From NCBI GenBank assembly GCA_023390245.1, contig JAEWDF010000098.1, positions 1 through 52,680 of the forward strand: a stretch of 52,680 nt of DNA. Direction: 5' to 3'. Positions within the stretch are counted from its first letter, which is position 1, and each line of letters starts with the position of its first letter. The position numbers and the translations under genes were made by a program. Under the pieces are notes generated by a model, which was given only the letters and a program-made list of their open reading frames with translations, ran no database searches and was not told where the DNA came from. The DNA comes from Pseudomonadota bacterium (lineage in GTDB: Bacteria; Pseudomonadota; Alphaproteobacteria; Caulobacterales; Caulobacteraceae). This document shows positions 1-9,393 of the stretch, piece after piece.

Positions 1-1
1 G

Positions 2-1213
2 GGCGCGCCCTTCGACCGCGACCCCGACGGCGGCTTCGTCGTCAGCCTGGAGGCGGCCCATTCGGTCGCCCGCGTCGCCCGCGTCGGCGGCGACGGCGCC
101 GGCCGCGCCATCCTGTCGGCCGTGGTCGCCGCCGTCCGCGCCGAGAAAAACATCGAGGTGTGGGAGGACGCCCGCCTCAAGGCCCTGCTTCAGGACGAGG
201 CGGGCCGCGTCGTCGGCGCCGTCGTGACGCGCGGCGACCGGCGGGTCGAAGTGCTGTCGCGCGGCGTGGTGCTGGCCACCGGCGGCGCCGGCGGCCTGTT
301 CGCCGCCACCACCACCCCCGCCGCTCTGAAGGGCGAGGGCCTGGCCCTGGCCGCCCTGGCGGGCGCCGACATCCTCGATCCCGAATTCGTCCAGTTCCAT
401 CCCACGGCCATGGATGTCGGCCTGGACCCCGCGCCCCTCGCCACCGAGGCCCTGCGTGGCGAGGGCGCCCGTCTGGTCGACGGCGACGGCCGCTTCCTGC
501 TGGGTCAGGCGGACGATGCGGACTTGAAGCCCCGCGACGTGGTCGCCCGCGCCGTCCACGCGGCCCGCAGCCAAGGGCGCGGCGCCTTCCTGGACGCGCG
601 CGCCGCCATCGGAGAGGCCTTCCCGCACGAATTCCCCGCCGTCTTCGCCGCCTGCCTGCGCAGCGGCCTGGACCCGCGCCTCAGCCCCATCCCCGTCATG
701 GCCGCCTGCCACTACCATATGGGCGGGATCGCCGCCGATGAGGCCGGGCGCACGACCCTGCCCGGCCTCTACGCTGTCGGCGAATGCGCCGCGACGGGGG
801 TTCACGGCGCCAACCGTCTGGCGTCGAATTCCCTGCTGGAAGCCGCCGCCTTCGGCCGCCTGGCCGGACGCGCGGTCGCGGACGAGGTCCCCGGCGGTCC
901 GCCTCGCCCCGCCGTCGTCGCGCCCGACCTGCCGGAGGACGTCCTGGCCGATCTGCGCGCCGCCCTGACCGCCCATGTCGGCGTCATCCGCGACGCGGAG
1001 GGCTTGTCGTCGGTGCTGGCCCTGATCGACCGTCTGGAGCGCCGCCACGGCCCCGCCCTGCCGCTGGTCGCCGCCCGTCTCATCGCCCAGGCCGCCCTGG
1101 ATCGCCGCGAGAGCCGGGGCGGACACTATCGCTCGGACCACCCCGAAACCGCCGCCGAGGCGCGCCACACGCGGCTCCGCCTGCCGCAGGCCGTAGAGAT
1201 CGCAGCGGAATGA
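2..1213 (+). CDS. nadB: L-aspartate oxidase, C-terminal part (5' end outside window)
   Basis: This is the C-terminal ~400 codons of the FAD-dependent L-aspartate oxidase, which oxidises aspartate to iminoaspartate, the first step of de novo NAD synthesis. The frame is open from base 2, so the gene starts upstream of the window. Family motifs seen: LEAAHS and RVARVGG near the start, GGAGGLFAATT, QFHPTAM, ATEALRGEGARLVD with the active-site arginine, HYHMGGI, and the flavin-binding GVHGANRLASNSLLEA. The C-terminal helical domain is present. It is followed by nadC 168 bp downstream, as in typical nadAB-nadC clusters, but a large palindromic repeat lies between them. The fumarate reductase/succinate dehydrogenase flavoprotein family is the only close alternative; the nadC neighbour supports NadB. 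Confidence 0.93.
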   Translation, partial: GAPFDRDPDGGFVVSLEAAHSVARVARVGGDGAGRAILSAVVAAVRAEKNIEVWEDARLKALLQDEAGRVVGAVVTRGDRRVEVLSRGVVLATGGAGGLFAATTTPAALKGEGLALAALAGADILDPEFVQFHPTAMDVGLDPAPLATEALRGEGARLVDGDGRFLLGQADDADLKPRDVVARAVHAARSQGRGAFLDARAAIGEAFPHEFPAVFAACLRSGLDPRLSPIPVMAACHYHMGGIAADEAGRTTLPGLYAVGECAATGVHGANRLASNSLLEAAAFGRLAGRAVADEVPGGPPRPAVVAPDLPEDVLADLRAALTAHVGVIRDAEGLSSVLALIDRLERRHGPALPLVAARLIAQAALDRRESRGGHYRSDHPETAAEARHTRLRLPQAVEIAAE

Positions 1214-1223
1214 GATCGGAGGC

Positions 1224-1370
1224 GAAATCCTCCCCCATCGGGGGAGGGGGACCGCGAAGCGGTGGAGGGGGCCCGCCTCATCGCCGTCGTCGGCTGTCCG
1301 GCATCGGAGGTACGGCAGCCCCCTCCACCATGCTCCGCATGGTCCCCCTCCCCCGATGGGGGAGGATTTC
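1224..1370. repeat. Palindromic intergenic repeat, copy A
   Basis: The outer arms are a perfect 30-bp inverted repeat (1224-1253 against 1341-1370). A second nested pair, GGTGGAGGGGGC at 1261-1272 and its complement at 1318-1329, lies inside, so the whole 147 bp can fold into one long hairpin. It belongs to the same family as the copies at 28697-28846 and 51828-51970, sharing a CCCTCCACC...CTCCGC...GGTCCCCCTCCCC block. It fills the nadB-nadC gap. Confidence 0.85.
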
Positions 1371-1381
1371 TTGAGGCGTCC

Positions 1382-2242
1382 ATGACCCGAACCCTTCCCG
1401 ACCTCCTGATCGAACCCGTCGTCCGCGCCGCCCTGGCCGAGGACCTGGGCCGCGCCGGCGACGTCACCGCCGCCGCCTGCATCCCCGCCGAGGCGCGCAT
1501 GAAGGCCGCCTTCGTCGCCAGGAAGCCGGGGGTGCTGGCGGGGATCGAGGCCGTGCGCCTGACCCTCCGCGCCCTGGACCCCGACGCGGCCGTCGAGCTT
1601 CGCCTGTCCGACGGCGACGCCTTCGACGCCGGCGCGACCCTGGCGGTGGTCGAGGCCAACGCCCGCGCCTTCCTGTCGGCCGAGCGCACGGCGCTGAACC
1701 TGCTGGGCCGGCTGTCGGGCGTGGCCACCCTGACGCGCGCCTATGTCGACGCCGTCGCCGGGACCACGGCCCGCATCGCCGACACGCGCAAGACCACGCC
1801 GGGCCTGCGCGCGCTGGAGAAGCACGCGGTCGCCTGCGGCGGCGGGATCAACCATCGCTTCGGCCTGGACGACGCCATACTGATCAAGGACAACCACGTC
1901 GCCGTCTGCGGCGGCGTCGCCGAGGCGGTGCGCCGCGCCCGCGCCTTCGCCCCGCACCTGATGAAGGTGGAGGTCGAGGTCGACAGCCTGGACCAGTTGA
2001 ACGAGGTCCTGGCCCTGATCCCCGAGGGCTTGGCGCCGGACGTGGTGATGCTGGACAATTTCAGCCCGGCCGACCTGCGCCGCGCCGTCGCCTGGGTGGG
2101 CGGCCGCATGACGCTGGAGGCCTCCGGCGGCGTCGACCTGACCACGGTCCGCGCCATCGCCGAGACGGGCGTGGACGTCATCTCGGTCGGGGCCCTGACC
2201 CATTCCGCGCCCAACCTGGACATCGGCCTGGACGCCCTGTGA
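1382..2242 (+). CDS. nadC: Nicotinate-nucleotide pyrophosphorylase (carboxylating)
   Basis: A 286-aa quinolinate phosphoribosyltransferase, which converts quinolinate and PRPP to nicotinate mononucleotide in the NAD pathway. Recognised from TRKTTPGLRALEKHAV, the GGGINHRFGLDDAILIKDNH region (split here into its known blocks), the VEVEVDSLDQ strand, LDNFSP and the C-terminal ASGGV...VDVISVGALTHS phosphate-binding region. The ATG at 1382 is chosen because the protein then begins with the usual MTRTLPDLLIEPVV. The frame stays open upstream only through the palindromic repeat, which is not coding. A GAGG sequence lies about 7 nt upstream. It is probably transcribed with nadB. Confidence 0.96.
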   Translation: MTRTLPDLLIEPVVRAALAEDLGRAGDVTAAACIPAEARMKAAFVARKPGVLAGIEAVRLTLRALDPDAAVELRLSDGDAFDAGATLAVVEANARAFLSAERTALNLLGRLSGVATLTRAYVDAVAGTTARIADTRKTTPGLRALEKHAVACGGGINHRFGLDDAILIKDNHVAVCGGVAEAVRRARAFAPHLMKVEVEVDSLDQLNEVLALIPEGLAPDVVMLDNFSPADLRRAVAWVGGRMTLEASGGVDLTTVRAIAETGVDVISVGALTHSAPNLDIGLDAL

Positions 2243-2268
2243 CGCCGCCCGGGACAGCGCTGCGGTAA

Positions 2269-2293
2269 GGAACAGGCTGGGACGGGACACGTT
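2269..2293 (+). promoter_or_regulatory. EcfG/SigT-type general stress promoter
   Basis: GGAAC at 2269-2273 and CGTT at 2290-2293 are separated by exactly 16 bases. This matches the alphaproteobacterial EcfG (Caulobacter SigT) consensus GGAAC-N16/17-CGTT. The start codon of the next small gene lies 29 bp downstream of the -10 element, a suitable distance. Confidence 0.75.
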
Positions 2294-2322
2294 TCCTGAA
2301 CCTGACGTTCAAGGAGCAGCCG

Positions 2323-2529
2323 ATGAGCAAGGCCCCGAAAATCCCCAAGGAACAACGCAGCTTCGGCGGCAAGGCCGACCTGGACGGCGCGGCCGTGGAT
2401 CGCCGCGACCTGGAGACCGGCCTTCAGTCGGGACAGCCCGGTGACGCCGACGCCAACCTGGCGCAGCAGGGCCGCTTCGGCAATTTGCAGCAGAACCTGA
2501 CGACCCAGCACAAGTCCGGGGACCGCTGA
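2323..2529 (+). CDS. Small hydrophilic protein of unknown function
   Basis: A 68-aa protein with no recognised domain, rich in Gly, Asp, Gln, Lys and Arg and without any hydrophobic stretch long enough for a membrane segment, so it is probably cytoplasmic and largely disordered. AAGGAG sits about 6 nt before the ATG, a strong ribosome binding site. An exact EcfG-type promoter lies just upstream, which suggests a role in the general stress response. The next small gene begins one base after its stop codon, so the two are co-transcribed. The function is unknown. Confidence 0.72.
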   Translation: MSKAPKIPKEQRSFGGKADLDGAAVDRRDLETGLQSGQPGDADANLAQQGRFGNLQQNLTTQHKSGDR

Positions 2530-2530
2530 C

Positions 2531-2758
2531 ATGGCCAACAACCAGCACCAGCCCGAACCGGTCGATCGGAAGCGTTGGGGCGGACCCGGCTCAAGCCATC
2601 AGAACGCCCACGCCGAGCCCCCGATGTTCGAGGATCCGCGCGACGGCGGCCCGACCAATCCGCGAAACAGCAAGATTTCGGGCGGCGGCGGCGAGCGCGA
2701 CCTGAAGCACAGTCACGACGACGCCCATCGGTCGTCGAAGGGTGACCGCGACGCCTGA
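2531..2758 (+). CDS. Small hydrophilic protein of unknown function, second gene of pair
   Basis: A 75-aa protein with high content of Asn, His, Asp, Gly and Pro, no hydrophobic core and no recognised domain; probably intrinsically disordered. The start codon follows the stop of the previous small gene by a single base, indicating translational coupling and a shared EcfG-type promoter at 2269. Its stop codon abuts the stop codon of the convergent cell-wall hydrolase gene with no gap. Nothing in the sequence suggests catalysis. Confidence 0.68.
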   Translation: MANNQHQPEPVDRKRWGGPGSSHQNAHAEPPMFEDPRDGGPTNPRNSKISGGGGERDLKHSHDDAHRSSKGDRDA

Positions 2759-3952
2759 TCAGGCCGCGTTGGCGGCCTCCGTCGCCTCGGCCTTCTCGGC
2801 GGCCGGACGGGCGGTCGGCGTCGCCTGGACCCGAAGCGGCGCGGCGGTCGCCACGGCCCGCATCGGGACAGCTTGCGCCGACGCCGGACGCGTTGAGACG
2901 GAGGCGCTCGCCGGGCGCGGATTGGCGGAGGCGGCCTGGGCCGGGGCGGCGGCCGGCGTCGGCTCCGCCGGAGCGCGGCCTTCCTGCGCCAGGATCAGCG
3001 AATAGGCCACGGCCTCGCCGGCCTGGCGCGCGGCCTCGACCGGGTTCAGTCCGGCCTGGATCAGGCGCGGCTGGTCGGCTTCGGTCGACGGGCGCGCGGC
3101 ATAGGTGAAGGCGCCGCTGGAGCCGGACCGTCCGCCGAAGCGGTAGAACAGGTGGCTGCCCACCTGGCTGACCTGGATCAGCGATCCGCGCCAGGCCGGC
3201 GACACGCCGGTGGTGTGGAAATGGGTGGCGTTGCCGACGCTGGCGAAGACCTGGCCGGACAAGGCCTTGGAGGCGATGTCGCGGGCGCGGCTCCAAGCGA
3301 CGCCGTTGACGCGGCCGCGCATGGCGCCGTTGCAGGTGAAGGAGAACTGGCAGCCGCTGCGCAGCGCCGCGCCCTGATAGACCACGCCGCAGATCGACTT
3401 GGGGAAGGCGGGGTGGCGCACGCGGTTCAGCACCACCTGGGCCACGGCGCGCATGCCGTCGCGGCCTTCGCCGCGCGCTTCGTAATAGACGGCCTGGGTC
3501 AGGCAATCCAGGTCACGGCTGGCGTCCAGCGCATTATTCAGTTGGAACGGACGCGCGGCCGTCGGCGCGGTCAGGCTGGCGCGGCGAAGGTTCGGATCGC
3601 CCGGAGCGCGCAACTGCTCCAGCCGCGCCGACAGCAGTTCGGCCTGCCGGTCCCGCTGGGCCGAACCGGCCATGGTGTAGGGGTCGTGCCGGCGCGCGAT
3701 CGACAGCGCGCTTCCATCCAGGCCGCCGGCGGCGGCGGACAGGGCCTCCTCGGTGAAGCCGGCCGCCGTGGCGCCCTGGATTCGTTCCGCCTGCACGCGC
3801 AGCGTCGTCGCCCGCGCCGTCGCGCCGCCCAGATAGGCGCAGCCGATCGCCAGTCCCACCAGCCCGCCAAAGGCCGCCGCCGCGGCCGCCGGCTTGATCC
3901 GGGCCACGCGATCGACAGCCGAAACGGCGCGCGTCTGCGGGGAATGCGGCAA
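2759..3952 (-). CDS. Cell wall hydrolase, SleB/CwlJ family (Hydrolase_2)
   Basis: A 397-aa protein with an N-terminal membrane anchor or signal segment (residues ~21-43, Ala/Gly/Leu-rich), a variable linker, and a SleB-like hydrolase domain at ~145-275. The domain begins DLDCLTQAVYYEARGE; Glu158 in YYEARGE is the family's catalytic glutamate. It also has the VVLNRV, CGVVYQG, CQFSFTC and ATHFHTTGVSP blocks. In the family this domain cleaves peptidoglycan. The C-terminal ~100 residues are low-complexity Ala/Pro. It faces outwards to the periplasm by inference. The upstream region carries a cluster of GANTC methylation sites, which may mean cell-cycle control. Confidence 0.88.
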   Translation of the reverse strand: MPHSPQTRAVSAVDRVARIKPAAAAAAFGGLVGLAIGCAYLGGATARATTLRVQAERIQGATAAGFTEEALSAAAGGLDGSALSIARRHDPYTMAGSAQRDRQAELLSARLEQLRAPGDPNLRRASLTAPTAARPFQLNNALDASRDLDCLTQAVYYEARGEGRDGMRAVAQVVLNRVRHPAFPKSICGVVYQGAALRSGCQFSFTCNGAMRGRVNGVAWSRARDIASKALSGQVFASVGNATHFHTTGVSPAWRGSLIQVSQVGSHLFYRFGGRSGSSGAFTYAARPSTEADQPRLIQAGLNPVEAARQAGEAVAYSLILAQEGRAPAEPTPAAAPAQAASANPRPASASVSTRPASAQAVPMRAVATAAPLRVQATPTARPAAEKAEATEAANAA

Positions 3953-4016
3953 CGAACTTTATCCTAGTCGACAGGGCGAGAAACGCAGCCCCCGGGGGTA
4001 GTCTCGCGGACCGGGC

Positions 4017-4134
4017 GACTCTGACGGTCGCGTTCCAGCCTGCATCGCCGGCGCTCGGCTCATCGGCCCGGGCGTCGGAGGACGGGCCTATATACCGCCG
4101 TTTGTGACCGCAATGTGGTCGATTCGCAAGAGTC
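4017..4134. promoter_or_regulatory. Cluster of three GANTC (CcrM) sites upstream of cell-wall hydrolase
   Basis: GACTC at 4017-4021, GATTC at 4121-4125 and GAGTC at 4130-4134. In Caulobacterales GANTC is methylated by CcrM, and methylated sites in promoters can recruit GcrA. The sites lie 65-180 bp upstream of the hydrolase start. The link to regulation is inferred from density alone. Confidence 0.35.
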
Positions 4135-4350
4135 CTGTCGATCGCCCCCTGCGGCTGTGTATTGTCCACGCCTCCGTCAGAATGCGGCCGGATCGCCGCC
4201 GCATTCGTCCGATCATATTCGCTAATACTGTATTTATTTCGTTTCTATTCTTTTGGATCATGTCCATCCGCATGGGCATTCAGCTCATGGGCGCGAAAAA
4301 TCTGCTCAAAGAGGCGGCATTTCCGTATTCGCCTATTCACTGTGAAGGTC

Positions 4351-4375
4351 GGAACGGAACCTCCGACCGGGCGTT
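4351..4375 (+). promoter_or_regulatory. EcfG/SigT-type general stress promoter
   Basis: GGAAC at 4351-4355 is followed after exactly 16 bases by CGTT at 4372-4375, the EcfG/SigT consensus. The lipoprotein ATG lies 28 bp downstream, almost the same geometry as at the 2269 promoter. A second GGAAC at 4356 is out of register. Confidence 0.75.
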
Positions 4376-4403
4376 GCAGCTCAGCCATTAGGAAGGACAC
4401 TCC

Positions 4404-4586
4404 ATGCCGCGTTCCGCCGCCCTGATCCTGACCTGCGCCGCCGCCCTGACGCTGGCGGCCTGCGGGGCCACCATCGAACAGAAGGCCGCCACCGGGGCCG
4501 TGGCCGGCGCCGTGGTCGCCGGGCCGGTCGGCGCAGCGGTGGGCGGCGCAGCCGGAACCGCCGTGGGCCAATCCGAAAAGCGCTGA
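4404..4586 (+). CDS. Small glycine-zipper lipoprotein
   Basis: A 60-aa protein with a signal peptide ending in the lipobox LAAC (Cys20), so it should be lipidated and membrane-attached, probably in the outer membrane. The mature part contains a Gly/Ala zipper (GAVAGAVVAGPVGAAVGGAAG), like the YMGG/osmotically inducible lipoprotein families. An AGGAAGG ribosome binding site precedes the ATG. The exact EcfG-type promoter immediately upstream suggests induction by envelope or general stress. A hairpin 65 bp downstream may end the transcript. The molecular role is unknown. Confidence 0.82.
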   Translation: MPRSAALILTCAAALTLAACGATIEQKAATGAVAGAVVAGPVGAAVGGAAGTAVGQSEKR

Positions 4587-4651
4587 CCAGGACGCCGCCT
4601 CGCGCCGACGCCTTGCCGCCGCGCGTCGCGCGACCTATCTGCACCACCGGA

Positions 4652-4684
4652 CCGGCTTCCCGTCCCTCGGGCGGGGGAAGCCGG
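4652..4684 (+). terminator. Hairpin downstream of small lipoprotein gene
   Basis: A 10-bp perfect stem (CCGGCTTCCC at 4652-4661 with its complement at 4675-4684) lies 65 bp after the lipoprotein stop. There is no run of T after it, so it may be a weak terminator or an mRNA-stabilising hairpin. Confidence 0.4.
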
Positions 4685-4826
4685 CGCTTCGCCTCGCGCG
4701 GACCTTGATTTCAGCGCCGGTTTCGGTTTCTTGCGACCCGCTCGGGCTCGCCGCCGCATCCGCGTACGCCTTCGCCCGCACCGCCGGCCGCTCCTGGCCG
4801 ATCACAAGGAACCCTGACGCTTTCGC

Positions 4827-5183
4827 ATGAGAGACCTGAAGACCGGATTCACCGACCGCCTGACCGCCCAGCAGGACGCCAAGAAGGCCCTGCTCGCCAA
4901 ATTCAAGCCCAAGCCGGCCGCCCCCGACCCCGAATTCGAGCGCCTGGCCGAAAAGCGGGCCGCCGAGAAGGAAGCCCTGCGCCAGCAGCACGAACTGGCC
5001 AAGGCTGAGTTACGCCGCGAGAAGGCCGACAAGGAGGCCGCCCGCCTGGCCGCCGAGCAGGAGGCGCAGGACGCCGTCGACGCCGAACGCCGCGCCGAGC
5101 GCAAGGCCCGCAAGCAGCTGACCAAGGAAGAGCAGAAGGCCCGCCGCGACGCGCGCTACGCCGCCCGCAAGGCCCGCCGCTAG
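4827..5183 (+). CDS. DUF6481-like highly charged coiled-coil protein
   Basis: A 118-aa protein made almost entirely of Lys, Arg, Glu and Ala, predicted as one long helix or coiled coil from about residue 30 to the end. The N-terminal pattern TGFTDRLTAQQDAKKALLAKFK resembles the DUF6481 family found in alphaproteobacteria, whose function is not known. AAGGA lies 14 nt before the ATG. A strong terminator follows at 5209-5238. The basic C-terminus could bind nucleic acid, but nothing proves it. Confidence 0.8.
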   Translation: MRDLKTGFTDRLTAQQDAKKALLAKFKPKPAAPDPEFERLAEKRAAEKEALRQQHELAKAELRREKADKEAARLAAEQEAQDAVDAERRAERKARKQLTKEEQKARRDARYAARKARR

Positions 5184-5208
5184 GCGACGCCCGACCTTCG
5201 ACCGGATG

Positions 5209-5238
5209 ACGCGCCGCGGTCGCCCGCGGCGCGTTTCT
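5209..5238 (+). terminator. Rho-independent terminator after DUF6481-like gene
   Basis: A perfect 11-bp stem (ACGCGCCGCGG and its complement) with a TCGC loop, followed by TTTCT. It ends the plus-strand transcript just before the convergent membrane-protein gene. Confidence 0.75.
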
Positions 5239-5249
5239 GATTGAGCGCC

Positions 5250-6350
5250 TCAGCGGCCGACCGCCAGCCGCGCCGCCGCTTGGACCATCCGCGCCGCCTC
5301 GGCCAGGAAGACCGAGACCACCAGGATCATCAGGATAGTCGCCAGGCCTTGGTGGTCGTGGGCTCCATGGAACAGCCGCTCGACCCGGGCCACGCCCTCC
5401 GTGACCGTCGGGACCCAGATCACCGGGCTCAGCGCCGACCACAGCCAGATCCACAGCACGCCCCAGGCCGCGGCCGCCCCGAAGACAAGGTCGCCCAGCG
5501 CGGTCAGCCGCACGTTCCCGCCCGTGGCCGCGCGCAGCAGGTTGAAGCCGACCCGGCAGGCGGCGAACAGCGTCACCGGCCAATAGGCGGCGTCCAGCAT
5601 GTCGCGCAGGATGCGGCCGTAGTCGACGCCGTCGACCACCCCCGCCAGCTCGTCCGGCCGCACTGTCGAGACCGGCAGCAGCCCGGTCCACCACAGCAGG
5701 ACCACCGCCCAGCCGATGGCGCCCGCCGCCGCCCTGGCCGTCGGCGACAGCTCGGCGCTCCGCCTCACCTCCCCGCCCGACTTGGCGCGCGGCCGTGTCC
5801 AGTCGCCGCGCGCCAGCCTCTCGCCCCAGCGCTCGGCGTCGATGTCGCCGCCCAGTTCGAACAGGCCCAGGTCCTTGACCCGCCAATTGGCGATGAAGTC
5901 CGGCTTCTTCTCCTGCCGCTCCAGGATGAAGCCCGCCACGGTCACCAGGCCGATCACCGAGATCGCCCCGCCGAACAGGCTGGCGAAGCTCCGCCCGATC
6001 GCCTGTCCCACGTCCAGGTCGCCCGCCAGCACCCGCGCCGCCAAGCCGATCAGGGTCACGCAGACCATCACCGCCAGCGCCACCTTCACGGCGAACATCC
6101 ACCATGGATAAAGCTCGGGCCCGATCAGCGCCTGCGGCCCGGCGCGATAGCGCGCCGCCACCGTCAGCGGATGGCCGACCTCGCGCAGCAGGGCCTCGAC
6201 CTCGTCGTCGCTGGGCGCCCGTCCCAGCCGTTCCTCCAGCGCCTCCAGCCGCGCCAGGATGTCCTCGCGCAATTCGGCGACGATGTCCTCGCGGCCCTCG
6301 CGCGGCAGCTGCGCCGCCACGGCCTTCAGATAGCGTTCCACCAGGTCCAT
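5250..6350 (-). CDS. Integral membrane protein with N-terminal HAAS-like domain, PadR partner
   Basis: A 366-aa protein. Residues ~1-75 form a soluble helical domain (LVERYLKAVAAQLPREGREDIVAELREDI...) typical of the HAAS/permease-prefix domains that accompany PadR regulators. Hydrophobic segments follow at ~85-110, ~125-150, ~215-235, ~265-285, ~290-320 and ~335-360. The ATG at 6350 is chosen because it has AGGGAGAGG just upstream and gives the family N-terminus; the frame upstream overlaps the padR gene. The gene starts 26 bp after padR ends, so they form an operon. In known systems PadR represses its membrane partner; the biochemical role of this protein is unknown. Confidence 0.8.
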   Translation of the reverse strand: MDLVERYLKAVAAQLPREGREDIVAELREDILARLEALEERLGRAPSDDEVEALLREVGHPLTVAARYRAGPQALIGPELYPWWMFAVKVALAVMVCVTLIGLAARVLAGDLDVGQAIGRSFASLFGGAISVIGLVTVAGFILERQEKKPDFIANWRVKDLGLFELGGDIDAERWGERLARGDWTRPRAKSGGEVRRSAELSPTARAAAGAIGWAVVLLWWTGLLPVSTVRPDELAGVVDGVDYGRILRDMLDAAYWPVTLFAACRVGFNLLRAATGGNVRLTALGDLVFGAAAAWGVLWIWLWSALSPVIWVPTVTEGVARVERLFHGAHDHQGLATILMILVVSVFLAEAARMVQAAARLAVGR

Positions 6351-6376
6351 CCCGGCCTCTCCCTCTTTCCCGGTCT

Positions 6377-6706
6377 TCACAGCATCTTCTCCAGCGATGC
6401 CGACAGGCCGCGCCATTCGGCCGCCAGCCGCGCCAGCATGGCCTCGCCCCGGCCCGAAAGCCGGTAGAACCGCTTTTTCCTGCGGTCCTCCTCGCGCCAT
6501 TCGCTGTCCAGCAGCCCCTGCCCCTCCAGCCGGCGCAGCAGCGGATAGAGGGTGCTCTCCTCCATCTCCACGCCGACCTGGTTCAGCGCCACGCGCAGCG
6601 AATAGCCGTATTGCTCGCTCCTGAGGCTGGCCAGCACGGCCAGGATCAGCGACCCCCGCCTCAGTTCCAGCCTCAGGCTCTCGAACAGTTCATCGTCCTG
6701 GCTCAC
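6377..6706 (-). CDS. PadR family transcriptional repressor
   Basis: A 109-aa PadR-like winged-helix protein: LRRGSLILAVLASL, YGYSLRVALNQVGVEMEESTLYPLLRRLE and GLLDSEWREE...RKKRFYRLSGRGEAML are the classic blocks. The GTG at 6706 is preferred to the upstream ATG because GGAGGT lies 7 nt before it and family members start near this point. It is transcribed with the membrane-protein gene downstream. Two adjacent 13-bp palindromes lie immediately upstream, fitting autoregulation. The inducer is unknown. Confidence 0.9.
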   Translation of the reverse strand: MSQDDELFESLRLELRRGSLILAVLASLRSEQYGYSLRVALNQVGVEMEESTLYPLLRRLEGQGLLDSEWREEDRRKKRFYRLSGRGEAMLARLAAEWRGLSASLEKML

Positions 6707-6730
6707 GCGCCGACCTCCGTGCGCCACATA

Positions 6731-6759
6731 GTGTGTGACACACAGTGTATGTGACATAC
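6731..6759. promoter_or_regulatory. Double palindromic operator, probably for PadR
   Basis: Two 13-bp palindromes with the same TGTGACA core, GTGTGTGACACAC (6731-6743) and GTATGTGACATAC (6747-6759), are centred 16 bp apart. They lie 25-53 bp upstream of the padR GTG. PadR operators are usually of the form ATGT...ACAT, which the second site matches well. Confidence 0.7.
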
Positions 6760-6836
6760 TGTATGAGCGAGTCAAGCGACCCTTGGCGGCGCCTCGCGCT
6801 ATGGCGTCATCCGCCGCCGCGCACTAAGTTCTGTTC

Positions 6837-9188
<2,352 letters not shown>

Positions 9189-9393
9189 GGGCGGAGGGGG
9201 CTGTCGAACACACACAAAAGAGCAACGGACCACACCCCCGCTTCGCAAGAGGATTCGCGCAACGCCCCCATAGACCTTTTATGTTGCTGTTTTTTATGAT
9301 GTTTTCCTCGGTCATTTGAACCCGGATGTAGTGCGAAGTTGCACTTGATCAATCAATAGGTGCCGGCGATGATACTTCCAAAGCGAGGGTATT

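Larger units (their letters stand above)
3953..4403. other. 451-bp intergenic region with AT-rich segment and regulatory sites
   Basis: This holds the divergent promoters of the cell-wall hydrolase (minus strand) and the small lipoprotein (plus strand). Three GANTC sites lie at 4017, 4121 and 4130. An unusually AT-rich segment runs from about 4205 to 4265. An EcfG-type promoter lies at 4351-4375. An open frame over 4104-4391 is not convincing as a gene: it has poor codon bias and no ribosome binding site. Confidence 0.6.

Noticed and set aside
1262..1381. Forty-residue N-terminal extension of NadC
   Set aside because: The extension is translated from the palindromic repeat and is absent from the family; the ATG at 1382 fits.
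4104..4391. Open frame of 95 codons in the intergenic region
   Set aside because: Poor codon bias, no ribosome binding site, mixed composition over an AT-rich regulatory segment, and an EcfG promoter lies inside it.
4808..4812. GGAAC before the DUF6481-like gene as an EcfG element
   Set aside because: It is part of the ribosome binding region, 14 nt from the ATG, with no CGTT at the right distance.
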